From Deltaproteobacteria bacterium (GTDB lineage: Bacteria; Desulfobacterota; RBG-13-43-22), in NCBI GenBank assembly GCA_016208255.1, contig JACQYK010000029.1:1-54385 (forward strand): 54,385 nucleotides of DNA, in the 5' to 3' direction. Positions 1 through 11,204 of the stretch are shown one piece after another. Each line of letters begins with the position of its first letter. Within the stretch, counting starts at the first letter, position 1. A program made the position numbers and the translations under genes. A model generated the notes under the pieces. The model worked only from the letters and a program-made list of their open reading frames with translations. It was not told the origin of the DNA and searched no databases.

Positions 1-2
1 AC

Positions 3-1658
3 AATGTGACGGCCGGAAAAGCGGGAATGATCGTTAGAGGTTTTCTGAGAGACGGAGATCCTCTTTTCGAACATTTGCTCGGGGCCACCGAGGAAAACGA
101 TCTCATTCCCCAGGTCAAGGATTTTACGAGATTCAGTTATGAGAAGAAGGTGCTCACCGAGAAATCCGGGCTCATAGATCCGGAGGATATTGATGACTAT
201 ATCGCCGAAGGAGGATACGAAACCCTGGTGGCCTCTCTTGAGCGGAATCCGGAGGAGATCCTGAGGGAAATATTGGAATCTGGTCTGCGAGGCAGAGGTG
301 GCGCAGGATTTTCTACCGGCACCAAGTGGAAGATTGCCGGGGATGCGGCCGCTAAGCAGAAGATCGTGATCTGTAATGCCGATGAAGGGGATCCCGGCGC
401 TTACATGGATCGGACGATCCTGGAAAGCAACCCGCATCAGGTTCTGGAAGGCATGGCCCTCTGCGCTTATGCCATCGGCTCATCAGAAGGCATCCTCTAT
501 GTTCGAGCGGAATATCCTCTGGCGGTCAGAATACTCACCAAGGCCCTGCAGCAGGCAGAGGAATTAGGTCTTTTGGGAAAAAATATTCTCGGCACGGAAT
601 TCCATTTCCATCTTTCCCTTTTCCAGGGGTCCGGGGCCTTCGTCTGTGGAGAAGAAACGGCTCTGATTCAATCCATTGAAGGTTTCAGGGGCATGTCGCA
701 GCACCGCCCCCCCTATCCTGCGGAGAAGGGCTTAAGGGGTCAGCCGACCATCATCAATAATGTCAAGACCTTTGCTTCCATCGCCCCCATCCTGAAACAC
801 GGGGCCGGTTGGTACCGGGCTATCGGGACTAAGGAAAGCCCGGGAACCGCCATTTTCTCCGTGGTAGGAGACATTGTGCACCCCGGATTGGTGGAGATCC
901 CCATGGGCGTGGATCTTAAGACCCTTATCTTTCAAATTTGCGGCGGAATTCCCAACAAGAAAACCTTCAAGGCTGTCCAGATAGGCGGGCCATCGGGGGG
1001 TTGCTTGCCGGATCATTTTCTAGAAACCCTTGTCGATTTCGACTCACTCTCAGACGCAGGAGCGATGATGGGTTCCGGCGGCATGGTGGTCATGGACGAG
1101 GATACCTGCATGGTCGATGTGGCCCGTTATTTCCTTGACTTTACCCAGAAGGAATCCTGCGGTAAGTGCACCTTCTGCCGAATCGGCACCAAGCATCTGC
1201 TCCGGATTCTTGAGCGAATCACCAAAGGTGAGGGGCAGGAGGGCGATCTGGAAAATCTCGAAAATCTAAGCGTTGATATCAAGAAGGGATCTCTTTGCGG
1301 GCTGGGAAAAACCGCACCCAATCCGGTTCTAACTTCCTTGCGCTATTTCCGGGACGAGTATGAGGCGCATATCAAAGAAAAACGTTGTCCGGCAGGGATG
1401 TGTCGGGCCCTTACCGCTTATTATATCGACCTTGAGAAGTGCGCTCGCGGTTGTGACGCCTGCGTGGGAAGCTGCCCTGTGGAAGCCATCTTCACCTCAA
1501 AAGACCGCAAAAAAGCCGTAGACCAAGAACTGTGTGTCAAATGTGGGGAATGCCTGGCGGCTTGCCCGGTAGAGTACAGCGCCGTCAAGAGGGTTTCCCC
1601 GTCCCACCTGGCTCCGGTGATTGAAAGGCCGCAGCAGGAAGAAACCAACCCTCATTAA
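3..1658 (+). CDS. NuoF/HydB-like NAD(P)-binding flavoprotein subunit, 5' end cut by window
   Basis: This is the diaphorase subunit of a cytoplasmic NAD(P)-linked complex such as an electron-bifurcating hydrogenase or formate dehydrogenase. It binds FMN and NAD(P) and passes electrons through iron-sulfur clusters. From the GTG at position 6 the visible part has 550 codons. GRGGAGFSTGTKW (FMN site) starts near residue 95, NADEGDPGAYMDR (NAD site) follows, then SCGKCTFCR plus a later Cys for the NuoF [4Fe-4S] cluster. The C-terminus adds a two-cluster ferredoxin domain (CARGCDACVGSCP and CVKCGECLAACP), as in HydB rather than plain NuoF. There is no in-frame stop before the GTG, and HydB proteins usually carry an N-terminal thioredoxin-like [2Fe-2S] domain, so the gene probably begins outside the window. 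The next gene encodes its usual partner. The complex type cannot be fixed without the catalytic subunit. Confidence 0.88.
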   Translation, partial: NVTAGKAGMIVRGFLRDGDPLFEHLLGATEENDLIPQVKDFTRFSYEKKVLTEKSGLIDPEDIDDYIAEGGYETLVASLERNPEEILREILESGLRGRGGAGFSTGTKWKIAGDAAAKQKIVICNADEGDPGAYMDRTILESNPHQVLEGMALCAYAIGSSEGILYVRAEYPLAVRILTKALQQAEELGLLGKNILGTEFHFHLSLFQGSGAFVCGEETALIQSIEGFRGMSQHRPPYPAEKGLRGQPTIINNVKTFASIAPILKHGAGWYRAIGTKESPGTAIFSVVGDIVHPGLVEIPMGVDLKTLIFQICGGIPNKKTFKAVQIGGPSGGCLPDHFLETLVDFDSLSDAGAMMGSGGMVVMDEDTCMVDVARYFLDFTQKESCGKCTFCRIGTKHLLRILERITKGEGQEGDLENLENLSVDIKKGSLCGLGKTAPNPVLTSLRYFRDEYEAHIKEKRCPAGMCRALTAYYIDLEKCARGCDACVGSCPVEAIFTSKDRKKAVDQELCVKCGECLAACPVEYSAVKRVSPSHLAPVIERPQQEETNPH

Positions 1659-1767
1659 TGTCAAATTATACAGGCCAAAGGACAAAAACCCGGAAGATCT
1701 TTTTTGGGCCGGGTAGGAAGGCCCGAGGACAAAGACTCGTCCCGGGAGATTAAAGGTTTTGCAGAAC

Positions 1768-2406
1768 ATGATCAAACTGGTGGTTGACAATAAAGAATTT
1801 GAGGTCCAAGAGGGGACCGTTCTGCTCGAAGCGTGCCTGCGACATGGGATTTTTATCCCTAACCTCTGTTACCTCGAAGGCCTGGGGGACCCAGAGGCTT
1901 CCTGCCGACTCTGTTTTGTTGAAATAGAGGGGAAAGCGGTTCCGTCCTGCACCATAAAAGTAACGGGTCCACTCGTTGTTAAAACAGACTCGCCAGCCCT
2001 AAGAAAGCTGCAGAGAAGCGCTCTTCGCCTATTGCTCTCTGTCCACGATGTAGATTGCGCTCACTGCCCGGCCAATAAGAAGTGCGGTCTCCAGGACTTA
2101 GCCAAATTCCTCGGCCTGGGCCTTAAGCCCAAAGGGCTCGAGCGGCTGCTCAAGGAGCCCCATATTGTAGAAGAGCATCCTTTCATCAACTATTATCCCA
2201 ACCGCTGTGTTCTGTGCGCAAGGTGCGTCCGTGTCTGCCGAACCAAGGAAGGCCGGCCGCAGATGGTTTTTGCTAAAAGGGGTTTTGATATGGTGATCAG
2301 TTTCTATGGGGTGAACAGGGAAACCATGCCCGAATGCCAGGACTGCCGTACCTGTGTAGAAGTCTGCCCGGTCGGAGCGCTCATATTGAAGACCCCGGCC
2401 CCTTAA
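1768..2406 (+). CDS. HoxU/NuoG-like iron-sulfur subunit of diaphorase complex
   Basis: This protein of about 212 residues relays electrons between the flavoprotein subunit and a catalytic subunit. It resembles the N-terminal quarter of NuoG, that is HoxU of bidirectional hydrogenases. An N-terminal plant-type [2Fe-2S] domain has the spaced cysteines of PNLCYLEG and SCRLC. Then come a His-Cys cluster segment (HDVDCAHCPANKKCGL) and a two-cluster ferredoxin domain (CVLCARCVRVC and CQDCRTCVEVCP). The reading frame is open from a TTG at 1759, but the ATG at 1768 gives the normal family start MIKLVVD. It lies about 110 bp after the NuoF-like gene on the same strand, so co-transcription is likely. 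It could serve a hydrogenase, a formate dehydrogenase or another NAD-linked oxidoreductase. Confidence 0.85.
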   Translation: MIKLVVDNKEFEVQEGTVLLEACLRHGIFIPNLCYLEGLGDPEASCRLCFVEIEGKAVPSCTIKVTGPLVVKTDSPALRKLQRSALRLLLSVHDVDCAHCPANKKCGLQDLAKFLGLGLKPKGLERLLKEPHIVEEHPFINYYPNRCVLCARCVRVCRTKEGRPQMVFAKRGFDMVISFYGVNRETMPECQDCRTCVEVCPVGALILKTPAP

Positions 2407-2415
2407 CTCCTCCGA

Positions 2416-2895
2416 TCATAAGATCTCCATTGAACTGTAAGAACTTTCCAGCCTCTCCCTCAATATTATAATGAGCTTTTGCAAAATCTTTATTCGAATA
2501 TTCTTATTTTTAGATATGAGATCCCTAAGCTCCGAACAGGAAAAAGAGACGACTTTGGTGGGTATATTACACTTCGCGGAACACATCTGGATATGTTGCT
2601 CCCCTACCAGGGTGCTCCAGCTGCCCATAAGCCTTCTGTTTGGACTTTCTCTTAATATATAGACGACCTTCTCCGCCTGTCGATTATTACCAATCTCGAA
2701 ATTTCTATTTAGAGAAACTTGCCCTTCAGATAGAATGAACAATTTTTCCCCAATATCGCCCTGTCTGTATATCATGTCCCCTGCCGCATAATTTTCAATA
2801 CTTCCTAAGTCAGCAATAGGAGATAATTCTTCTTCAGAAAGTTGGCTGAAAAGTCCACATTTTTTTAAGGCTTTGGTGATTTCTTCCGACGGCAT
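2416..2895 (-). CDS. Cyclic nucleotide-binding (CRP-like) domain protein
   Basis: This 159-residue cytoplasmic protein consists mostly of one cNMP-binding beta-barrel. Residues from about 15 on read CGLFSQLSEEELSPIADLG, followed by GDMIYRQGDIGEKLFILSEG, the typical start of a CRP/FNR sensor fold. The canonical phosphate-binding cassette sequence is not obvious. No helix-turn-helix follows, so it is not a complete CRP-type transcription factor and may sense a ligand for a partner. The ATG at 2895 was chosen because a strong ribosome site (AAAGGAGGT) lies six bases upstream; an in-frame start nine codons earlier lacks this. It converges with the diaphorase gene, with only 9 bp between stops. 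Its biological input is unknown. Confidence 0.72.
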   Translation of the reverse strand: MPSEEITKALKKCGLFSQLSEEELSPIADLGSIENYAAGDMIYRQGDIGEKLFILSEGQVSLNRNFEIGNNRQAEKVVYILRESPNRRLMGSWSTLVGEQHIQMCSAKCNIPTKVVSFSCSELRDLISKNKNIRIKILQKLIIILRERLESSYSSMEIL

Positions 2896-2920
2896 TTTCT
2901 TACCTCCTTTAAATAATTGC

Positions 2921-2949
2921 ATTATACCACAGTCATACTGCCTTTAGAA
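2921..2949 (-). promoter_or_regulatory. Putative sigma-70 promoter of the cNMP-domain gene
   Basis: On the minus strand a perfect TATAAT (+ strand 2921-2926) lies about 25 bp upstream of the chosen ATG. The -35 region 17 bp further up (TTCTAA) is weak. The position supports the start at 2895. Confidence 0.45.
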
Positions 2950-3368
2950 GACTGATTTTGTTGATCCAATAAGATTAGGCCGCTCTTATTTAATACGAAA
3001 ATAGAGTAAAAATGGACCCCAAAAGGGCATTTTTAAATTTTTTTTAAGTTGCTTTTTTCTCGGCTGTCTTATATAGTAAGAAGTCAAGTTTCTTTGAGGA
3101 ATCAGTAAATTATATAAAAATTTCCTATTTAAACAATAATATTGAATAGTAAGTGCAAAACCGGTTAAAAGACCATTTTTTCAAATAAGGGGCTCCTTCA
3201 ATTTTTAAATTATTCAAGTTTTATTATTATCGTTATTCATATTTTTATTATTATCTTTTAATAATTATTTTTATAACTTATGTATCATATTCCAATATAG
3301 ATTCATCTTATTAACTTTACTAAAAATTATAAAAGAAAAATAATAAAAGAAAGAAGGAGAATATCTAT
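2950..3368. other. Very AT-rich spacer upstream of dnaN
   Basis: About 420 bp without a credible gene. It is much richer in A and T than its surroundings, with long runs of TTATTATTA type between 3220 and 3350. Because dnaN, gyrB and gyrA follow, it might be an origin-proximal unwinding region. I searched by eye for the DnaA box TTATNCACA on both strands and saw none, so an origin is not claimed. The end of the spacer carries the dnaN ribosome site (AAGGAG). Confidence 0.4.
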
Positions 3369-4508
3369 ATGGAATTGACTATCCAAAAACAATCCCTCTT
3401 TGACGGGTTACAAATGGTTCAGGGGATCATTGAGAAAAGAAGTTCCATGCCCATTCTCTCCAACGTCCTTATTGAAACCGATGGGGACGCCATCCACCTA
3501 ATCGCCACAGATTTACAGGTAGGAATACATTTAAAATGTCCGGCAACCATTATCAATGGGGGAGGGATATCCATTTTAGCCCGAAAATTTTTTGAAATAG
3601 TCAGGGAGTTTCCGGATGAAGAAATATATATAAAACTAAAAGAAAATAATAAATTATTTATTTCCTGTAAAGGATCCCAGTTTACCATTTCCGGCCTGCC
3701 GGCCGTAGATTTTCCCCCTTTACCGGAAATCGATTTAGAAAAGACTATAACCCTGGATGGCTCCCTGTTGAGGGACATGATTCAAAAGACCATTATTTCA
3801 GTTTCTCTGGATGAGGGACGTTATAATTTATCAGGAATCTACTTTGAATATTTAAAAAAGGAAGAGAAGAACTTTCTGCGAATGGTTTCAACGGATGGGC
3901 ACCGTTTAACCCTTATGGATAAGGAGATTGAACCGTTAGGGGAGGGGGTTTTTTCAAAAGGGGTTTTGTTACCTAGAAAAGCCGTGGCGGAGATATTGAA
4001 AATTTTGGAAAAACCAGGTTCGGTACAGATCGGATTTAAAGATAACTTCGGAGTATTTAAAAAAGAAGAAACGCTGATGATTATGCGATTACTGGAAAGT
4101 AATTTTCCTGATTATACCTTGGTTTTGCCGAAGAAAAAAGAAAAGGTGGTCGTTATTACCAAAAACAATCTGATGGATACCATGAAAAGAATGGGGGTTC
4201 TTTCAACGGATAAATATAAAGGGGTCAAATTTTCACTGACTAAAGGAAATTTAGAAATTCTTTCGGTTAATCCGGAAATTGGGGAGGCCAAAGAAAGTAT
4301 CCCTTTGGAATATAAGGGTAATAATCTGGTCGTAGGATTCAATGCCCGGTTTTTTATTGACGCCCTTCAGGTTATGGAAAGCGAAAAAGTTGTTCTGGAA
4401 TTCAACGAGTCGGTCAGTCCGGCTTTATTAAGCGGAGAAAAAGAACCGGGGTTTCTGGCTCTGATCATGCCCATGAAGCTTATGGAAGAGTCCGGGGAAA
4501 ATCCTTAA
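3369..4508 (+). CDS. dnaN: DNA polymerase III sliding clamp, beta subunit
   Basis: This is the ring-shaped processivity clamp that tethers DNA polymerase III to DNA. The 379-residue length fits the family's usual 365-380. The N-terminus MELTIQKQSLFDGLQMVQGI, the internal VSTDGHRLTLMDKE and the C-terminal ALIMPMKL (the segment by the polymerase-binding pocket) are diagnostic, and all three clamp domains fit. The ATG is preceded by AAGGAG at a good distance. It stands ahead of gyrB and gyrA in the classic order around bacterial origins, but dnaA and recF are absent: the 219 bp before gyrB hold no recF. No damage is seen in the frame. Confidence 0.97.
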   Translation: MELTIQKQSLFDGLQMVQGIIEKRSSMPILSNVLIETDGDAIHLIATDLQVGIHLKCPATIINGGGISILARKFFEIVREFPDEEIYIKLKENNKLFISCKGSQFTISGLPAVDFPPLPEIDLEKTITLDGSLLRDMIQKTIISVSLDEGRYNLSGIYFEYLKKEEKNFLRMVSTDGHRLTLMDKEIEPLGEGVFSKGVLLPRKAVAEILKILEKPGSVQIGFKDNFGVFKKEETLMIMRLLESNFPDYTLVLPKKKEKVVVITKNNLMDTMKRMGVLSTDKYKGVKFSLTKGNLEILSVNPEIGEAKESIPLEYKGNNLVVGFNARFFIDALQVMESEKVVLEFNESVSPALLSGEKEPGFLALIMPMKLMEESGENP

Positions 4509-4652
4509 TCCCCTTTTAGCCTCTTAGGAAATCTTTTTCCTCTTTCCGGTGGAAGCCGGAATCCAGTCTTTCAATTTATCCCGGGTCCCGGCTTAAACCG
4601 GATCAAGGAAGGGGTGAGTTATGCAAGGCTCTCTTGGATAACTTAATTATGA

Positions 4653-7023
<2,371 letters not shown>

Positions 7024-7042
7024 AAAACGGGCCATAGGTGAT

Positions 7043-7103
7043 AGGCTATGGGCAATAAGAAAAGGATTGTGTTCAAAAGCCTATAGCCCCTTGCCCATAG
7101 CCT
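7043..7103. repeat. Intergenic inverted repeat (CTATGGGC family)
   Basis: Arms AGGCTATGGGCAA (7043-7055) and TTGCCCATAGCCT (7091-7103) are exact inverted repeats around a 35-base centre. The same word family occurs at 23303-23396 between two unrelated genes. It probably folds as a hairpin between gyrB and gyrA. Confidence 0.7.
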
Positions 7104-7131
7104 AATGGTCTAAACCCCTAAAGGAATTGTA

Positions 7132-9579
7132 ATGACCTTAGATTCACAAGAACTGCCCATCAATATTGAAGACGAAATCAAGCGCTCTTATATGGATTAT
7201 GCCATGAGCGTCATCATCGATCGGGCCCTCCCCGATATCCGGGACGGCTTAAAACCGGTTCATCGCCGGATCCTCTATGGCATGAGGGAAATGGGCAATG
7301 AATATAACAAGCCCTACAAGAAATCGGCCCGTATTGTCGGGGACGTGATGGGTAAGTATCATCCCCACGGGGATGCGGCTATTTATGACACCATCGTCCG
7401 GATGGCCCAGGATTTTTCCCTTCGTTACCCCTTGGTCGACGGGCAGGGAAATTTCGGGTCCGTGGACGGTGATTCTCCGGCGGCCATGCGTTACACGGAA
7501 ATTCGTTTGACCCGGCTTTCCCATGAATTCTTAGATGACCTGGATAAAGAGACGGTAGATTTTATTCCTAATTACGATGGCTCCTTGGACGAACCGTCGA
7601 TATTACCAACCCGGATTCCCAATTTACTGATTAATGGATCCTCGGGCATTGCCGTGGGTATGGCTACCAATATCCCTCCTCACAACTTAAAGGAAATCGT
7701 CAATGGACTGCTGGCCTTAATTGATAATCCCGACCTCCCTATCGAAAAATTAATCGGCCTGATTCCCGGGCCGGATTTTCCCACCGCAGGATTTATTTAT
7801 GGGACCAATGGTATTCAACAAGCCTATAGAACCGGGAGAGGAATCATCAAACTGAGAGCCCGGGCCTTAATTGAGAAAAGAAAGCAGCAAAACCGGGAGA
7901 GCATCATCGTAACCGAGTTACCCTATCAGGTCAATAAGGCCAAGTTGATTGAAAAGATTGCCGAGCTAGTCAAAGAAAAAAAGATCGAGGGCATCCAGGA
8001 TATCCGTGATGAATCCGACCGGGAAGGGATGAGGATCGTCATCGAATTGAAAAAAGATGAAATCGTCGAGGTCATTCTCAATCAACTTTTTAAATATACC
8101 TCCATGGAAATGACTTTCGGGATCATCTTCCTGGCCATTGTCAATAACCGGCCCAGAATCATGGATTTAAAAACCATGCTGGTCCTTTTCCTGGATTTCC
8201 GAAAAGAAGTCATTCGTAAGAGAACGGCCTTCGAATTAAAAGAAGCCGAAAGAAAGGCCCATATCCTGGAGGGATTGAAGATTGCCCTGGATCACTTGGA
8301 TGAGGTCATCGCCCTGATCCGTAAAGCCAAAAATCCCGCCGAGGCCAAGACCCAGCTCATCAGTTCCTTTTCTTTTTCCGCCATCCAGGCCCAGTCCATC
8401 TTAGAGATGCGCCTGCAGCGTTTGACCAATCTGGAACGGGAAAAGATTCAGCAGGATTACCTGGACATTATCAAAACCATTGAAAGGCTCAAGCAGATTT
8501 TATCCAGCGCGACCCTGATCCTGAATTTGATCCGGGAGGAATTAACCGAAATAAAAAACCGATACGGGGATGACCGCCGCACGGAGATTATTGAAGATAC
8601 CACCGAGATCCAGCTTGAAGATCTGATTGTGGAAGAGGACATGGTGGTGACTATTTCCCACGGCGGCTATATCAAACGGAACCCCATCAGTCTCTACCGC
8701 AGTCAGAAACGGGGAGGGCGGGGCATCACCGGCATGGAGACCAAGGAAGACGATTTTGTGGAACATCTTTTTATCGCCTCCACCCATGATTACTTTTTGT
8801 TCTTCACCAATCTGGGGCGCCTCTACTGGCTGAAGGTCCACGAGATCCCCCAGGCCGGGCGCCTGGCCCGGGGTAAGGCCATGGTCAATGTTCTGAATCT
8901 TCAGCCCAAGGAAAAAGTGGCTACGACCCTGACCGTCCATTCTTTTGAAGAAGGAAAATCCGTGATCATGGTCACCCGCAAGGGGATGATCAAAAAGACG
9001 GACCTCATGTCCTTCAGCCGGCCAAGGTCCGGAGGCATTATAGCCACGCACATCCAAGAAGGGGATGAATTGATCGCCGCCGATGTCACCTTCGGGGAAC
9101 GGGATATTTTTCTGGGAACCCGCGACGGTCTGTCCATCCGCTTTAAGGAAAAAGACATCCGGGAGATGGGACGCATGGCCCAGGGGGTGAAGGGAATCCG
9201 CTTGAGCCCGGCCGACTGGGTGGTAGGCGTGGAAGTCCTATCCCAGGAAGGGACTATCCTGACCGCCACGGAAAACGGATTCGGGAAGCGAACCAGGACG
9301 GAAGAGTACCGGGAGCAGGGCCGGGCCGGTAAGGGGATTATTACCATCAAGACCACCGATAGAAACGGACCGGTGGTCGGGGTCTTGCAGGTTACCGATG
9401 ATGATGATGTGATGATTATAACCGATCGGGGAAAAATTATCCGCCTGCGGGTTAAAGACCTTTCGGTGATCGGTAGAAATACTCAAGGCGTCCGCTTGAT
9501 CAACCTGGAAGATCAGGAAAAGGTGGTCAGTGTGGCCCGGTCCGCCGCCCGGGAAGAGGAGAATGGGGATTCGGGATAA
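7132..9579 (+). CDS. gyrA: DNA gyrase subunit A
   Basis: GyrA carries the DNA-cleaving tyrosine of gyrase and the C-terminal DNA-wrapping domain. The 815-residue frame is intact. The N-terminus shows [20 protein letters not shown], then [13 protein letters not shown], the quinolone-resistance region [19 protein letters not shown] and [11 protein letters not shown], in which the Tyr is the catalytic residue. The GyrA box appears as QKRGGRGI in the C-terminal beta-pinwheel, which distinguishes it from ParC. The position behind gyrB is typical. The spacer holds only the inverted repeat, and the ribosome site AAAGGAATTGTA before the ATG is modest. In the quinolone region the residue before MAQDF is Arg and the third residue after HGD is Ile, so the usual Ser83 context is hydrophobic or altered here. 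Confidence 0.97.
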   Translation: MTLDSQELPINIEDEIKRSYMDYAMSVIIDRALPDIRDGLKPVHRRILYGMREMGNEYNKPYKKSARIVGDVMGKYHPHGDAAIYDTIVRMAQDFSLRYPLVDGQGNFGSVDGDSPAAMRYTEIRLTRLSHEFLDDLDKETVDFIPNYDGSLDEPSILPTRIPNLLINGSSGIAVGMATNIPPHNLKEIVNGLLALIDNPDLPIEKLIGLIPGPDFPTAGFIYGTNGIQQAYRTGRGIIKLRARALIEKRKQQNRESIIVTELPYQVNKAKLIEKIAELVKEKKIEGIQDIRDESDREGMRIVIELKKDEIVEVILNQLFKYTSMEMTFGIIFLAIVNNRPRIMDLKTMLVLFLDFRKEVIRKRTAFELKEAERKAHILEGLKIALDHLDEVIALIRKAKNPAEAKTQLISSFSFSAIQAQSILEMRLQRLTNLEREKIQQDYLDIIKTIERLKQILSSATLILNLIREELTEIKNRYGDDRRTEIIEDTTEIQLEDLIVEEDMVVTISHGGYIKRNPISLYRSQKRGGRGITGMETKEDDFVEHLFIASTHDYFLFFTNLGRLYWLKVHEIPQAGRLARGKAMVNVLNLQPKEKVATTLTVHSFEEGKSVIMVTRKGMIKKTDLMSFSRPRSGGIIATHIQEGDELIAADVTFGERDIFLGTRDGLSIRFKEKDIREMGRMAQGVKGIRLSPADWVVGVEVLSQEGTILTATENGFGKRTRTEEYREQGRAGKGIITIKTTDRNGPVVGVLQVTDDDDVMIITDRGKIIRLRVKDLSVIGRNTQGVRLINLEDQEKVVSVARSAAREEENGDSG

Positions 9580-9689
9580 GAATTATTTTCCTTTATGTTG
9601 GACGAAGGTTCAACCTGGCTACAACATATGGTACAATAGAGAAGGTCTTTTGAAATAGGAGGCCTAACAAAAAAATTCTTGTTTAAGGG

Positions 9690-9718
9690 TTGACAGGAAT
9701 AAATATCTTTAGTATAAG
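9690..9718 (+). promoter_or_regulatory. Sigma-70 promoter of the NlpC/P60 gene
   Basis: TTGACA at 9690-9695 is followed after exactly 17 bp by TATAAG at 9713-9718. This near-consensus promoter lies 66 bp upstream of the ATG at 9785 and shows that the NlpC/P60 gene is transcribed separately from gyrA. Confidence 0.7.
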
Positions 9719-9784
9719 ATAAAAACAAATTCTGGCTTATTCCTATTTGATCAACACAACCATTCAAATAAAGGAAACCGGACT

Positions 9785-10708
9785 ATGATAATAAAAAGAG
9801 GAACACTCTTTATTACCATAGCACTGCTGATGTTATTTCCATGGCATGTGTTAGGTGCACCATCGAAATCTTCGGTTAAAAAGAAAACCCCGGTTGTTTC
9901 CAAAGAAGCGGCCCAGAAAAAAAAGGCTCCTTCAAAAATCAGGGTATCAAAAAAATCCAAACCTTCCTTAACCGTCCAGAAAAAAAGATCCAAACAAATT
10001 GCTCGAAAAAAGCGTTCCAGGCATGTGGCCCAGGAGAATCCGGTTAGCGAACCCCAGGACGCTCCTCCTTTAATCAAGATTACTCCCTTAGAAAATGGAA
10101 AATTTCTCCTGGAGCCGATGGACTCATCGTTTAATAGTGACCGGGGAAATGAATCGTTGAGCTTGATAAAAAAACCGGTCTTTGAAAGAGACATCGAATC
10201 GGAAACCGCCGCTTTGGAGAAAAAAGATTCAATCCCGTCTTTCCCCAAGCTGCTGGTCAAGATTTCGGAGCAATTGCTCGGGAAATCCTACCGTCTGGGT
10301 GGGAGCGGGAATGGCAATGACGGGATTGACTGCTCCGGGTTTATGAAAAAGATCTATCAATCCCTGACGCTGTCCCTGCCGCACTCCAGCCGGGAGCAGG
10401 CTAAACTGGGGTCCCTGGTAACCACGGAATGGGACTTGAGCCGATTGAAAATCGGGGATCTGTTGTTTTTCAAGCGCAATCGCGGGAGCCAGATCGGGCA
10501 TACGGGGATGTATATCGGCGAAGGAAAAATGATTCATTCCGCAAGTAAGAAAGGGGTTGTTATTTCCAATATCAAAGGGTCCGATTATTATAATCGAAAC
10601 TTTGTTGTGGCCAAACGGTTGTTTATTATCGACGATCCCCAGTTCGATGAATTCAAAAAGTTTAAAGAACCAAAAGAAACTCAGGATTATCCGCCGATTC
10701 CCTATTGA
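9785..10708 (+). CDS. NlpC/P60 family peptidoglycan endopeptidase
   Basis: This 307-residue exported cysteine peptidase is likely to cut peptide stems of peptidoglycan in the periplasm. The N-terminus has a signal peptide (MIIKRG, a hydrophobic stretch, then a cut near VLGA). A long Lys/Ser/Pro-rich linker of about 130 residues follows. The NlpC/P60 domain covers about 160-285 with catalytic Cys183 in DCSGF, His239 in GHTGMYIG and His251 in IHSAS, the normal Cys-His-His order. It is monocistronic: its own promoter lies upstream and a strong terminator follows. The linker suggests it is tethered across the envelope or spans to the wall. The exact bond cleaved is not evident. Confidence 0.88.
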   Translation: MIIKRGTLFITIALLMLFPWHVLGAPSKSSVKKKTPVVSKEAAQKKKAPSKIRVSKKSKPSLTVQKKRSKQIARKKRSRHVAQENPVSEPQDAPPLIKITPLENGKFLLEPMDSSFNSDRGNESLSLIKKPVFERDIESETAALEKKDSIPSFPKLLVKISEQLLGKSYRLGGSGNGNDGIDCSGFMKKIYQSLTLSLPHSSREQAKLGSLVTTEWDLSRLKIGDLLFFKRNRGSQIGHTGMYIGEGKMIHSASKKGVVISNIKGSDYYNRNFVVAKRLFIIDDPQFDEFKKFKEPKETQDYPPIPY

Positions 10709-10731
10709 TCTTCCCTTAATAGAAAAAGACA

Positions 10732-10761
10732 GGGCGGGTTTTTAACCCGCCCTTTTTGTTT
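10732..10761 (+). terminator. Rho-independent terminator after the NlpC/P60 gene
   Basis: GGGCGGGTT and AACCCGCCC pair around a three-base loop and are followed by TTTTTGTTTT. This is a textbook intrinsic terminator 24 bp after the stop. Confidence 0.9.
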
Positions 10762-10879
10762 TGACGGCCGATGAAACCCAAAGAGATAATCGTATAGGAA
10801 TACGTTTGTATTTTGAGGATTAAAATTTGAGTCTGACAAAGAGATTGGGAATAAGAGGATGCTTTTCAAGGTCCTCAAA

Positions 10880-10995
10880 TTATTCTCTTTCAATAATGGT
10901 GCTCAGGCCCATCCCCCGTCCACGCACAGTGTCGCCAGCCCCAGGCTTAAATTTTGGCGGATCATTTCATACATTAAAGAGATGAGGATTTTTAA
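10880..10995 (-). pseudogene. Thiolase C-terminal remnant, frameshifted
   Basis: On the minus strand the translation reads LKILISLMYEM, then NLSLGLATLCVDGG. One base out of frame it continues GMGLSTIIERE and stops. This is the C-terminal glycine-rich signature of thiolases (GLATLCxGGGMG...IER), which contains the active-site Cys region. Only about 37 codons survive, with a frameshift at about 10915 and a stop upstream. It is a relic of a deleted acetyl-CoA acyltransferase gene rather than a working gene. Confidence 0.6.
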
Positions 10996-10997
10996 TC

Positions 10998-11141
10998 ATG
11001 CCCATTTCCTGTGCCGAATATCGTGAAACCCAGCAATTACTGGCCTTAAAGAAAAGGCTGGCTGAGGAAAAATTAAATCCAGTCGAACGGAAGGAGTTGG
11101 AAGAGTTGATCCGGAAACTGGAAGAACATTTAGGGCTTTAA
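10998..11141 (+). CDS. Small helical hypothetical protein (47 aa)
   Basis: The ATG at 10998 opens a 47-residue frame reading MPISCAEYRETQQLLALKKR, continuing as a charged helix with EKLNPVERKELEELIRKLEE. A GAGG lies about 10 bases upstream. The composition (Leu, Glu, Lys with heptad-like spacing) predicts one long amphipathic helix or helical hairpin. I do not recognise the family. It follows the thiolase remnant and precedes the convergent GlgB gene. Coding is supported only by composition and start context. Confidence 0.45.
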   Translation: MPISCAEYRETQQLLALKKRLAEEKLNPVERKELEELIRKLEEHLGL

Positions 11142-11204
11142 ACATGACTTTTTGCGAAATCATCTTTTATCATGGCCCAATTGTTCAGCGATGAGGCGGA
11201 CTAA

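Noticed and set aside
2950-3368. Replication origin
   Set aside because: No DnaA box and no dnaA gene were seen; AT-richness alone is not enough.
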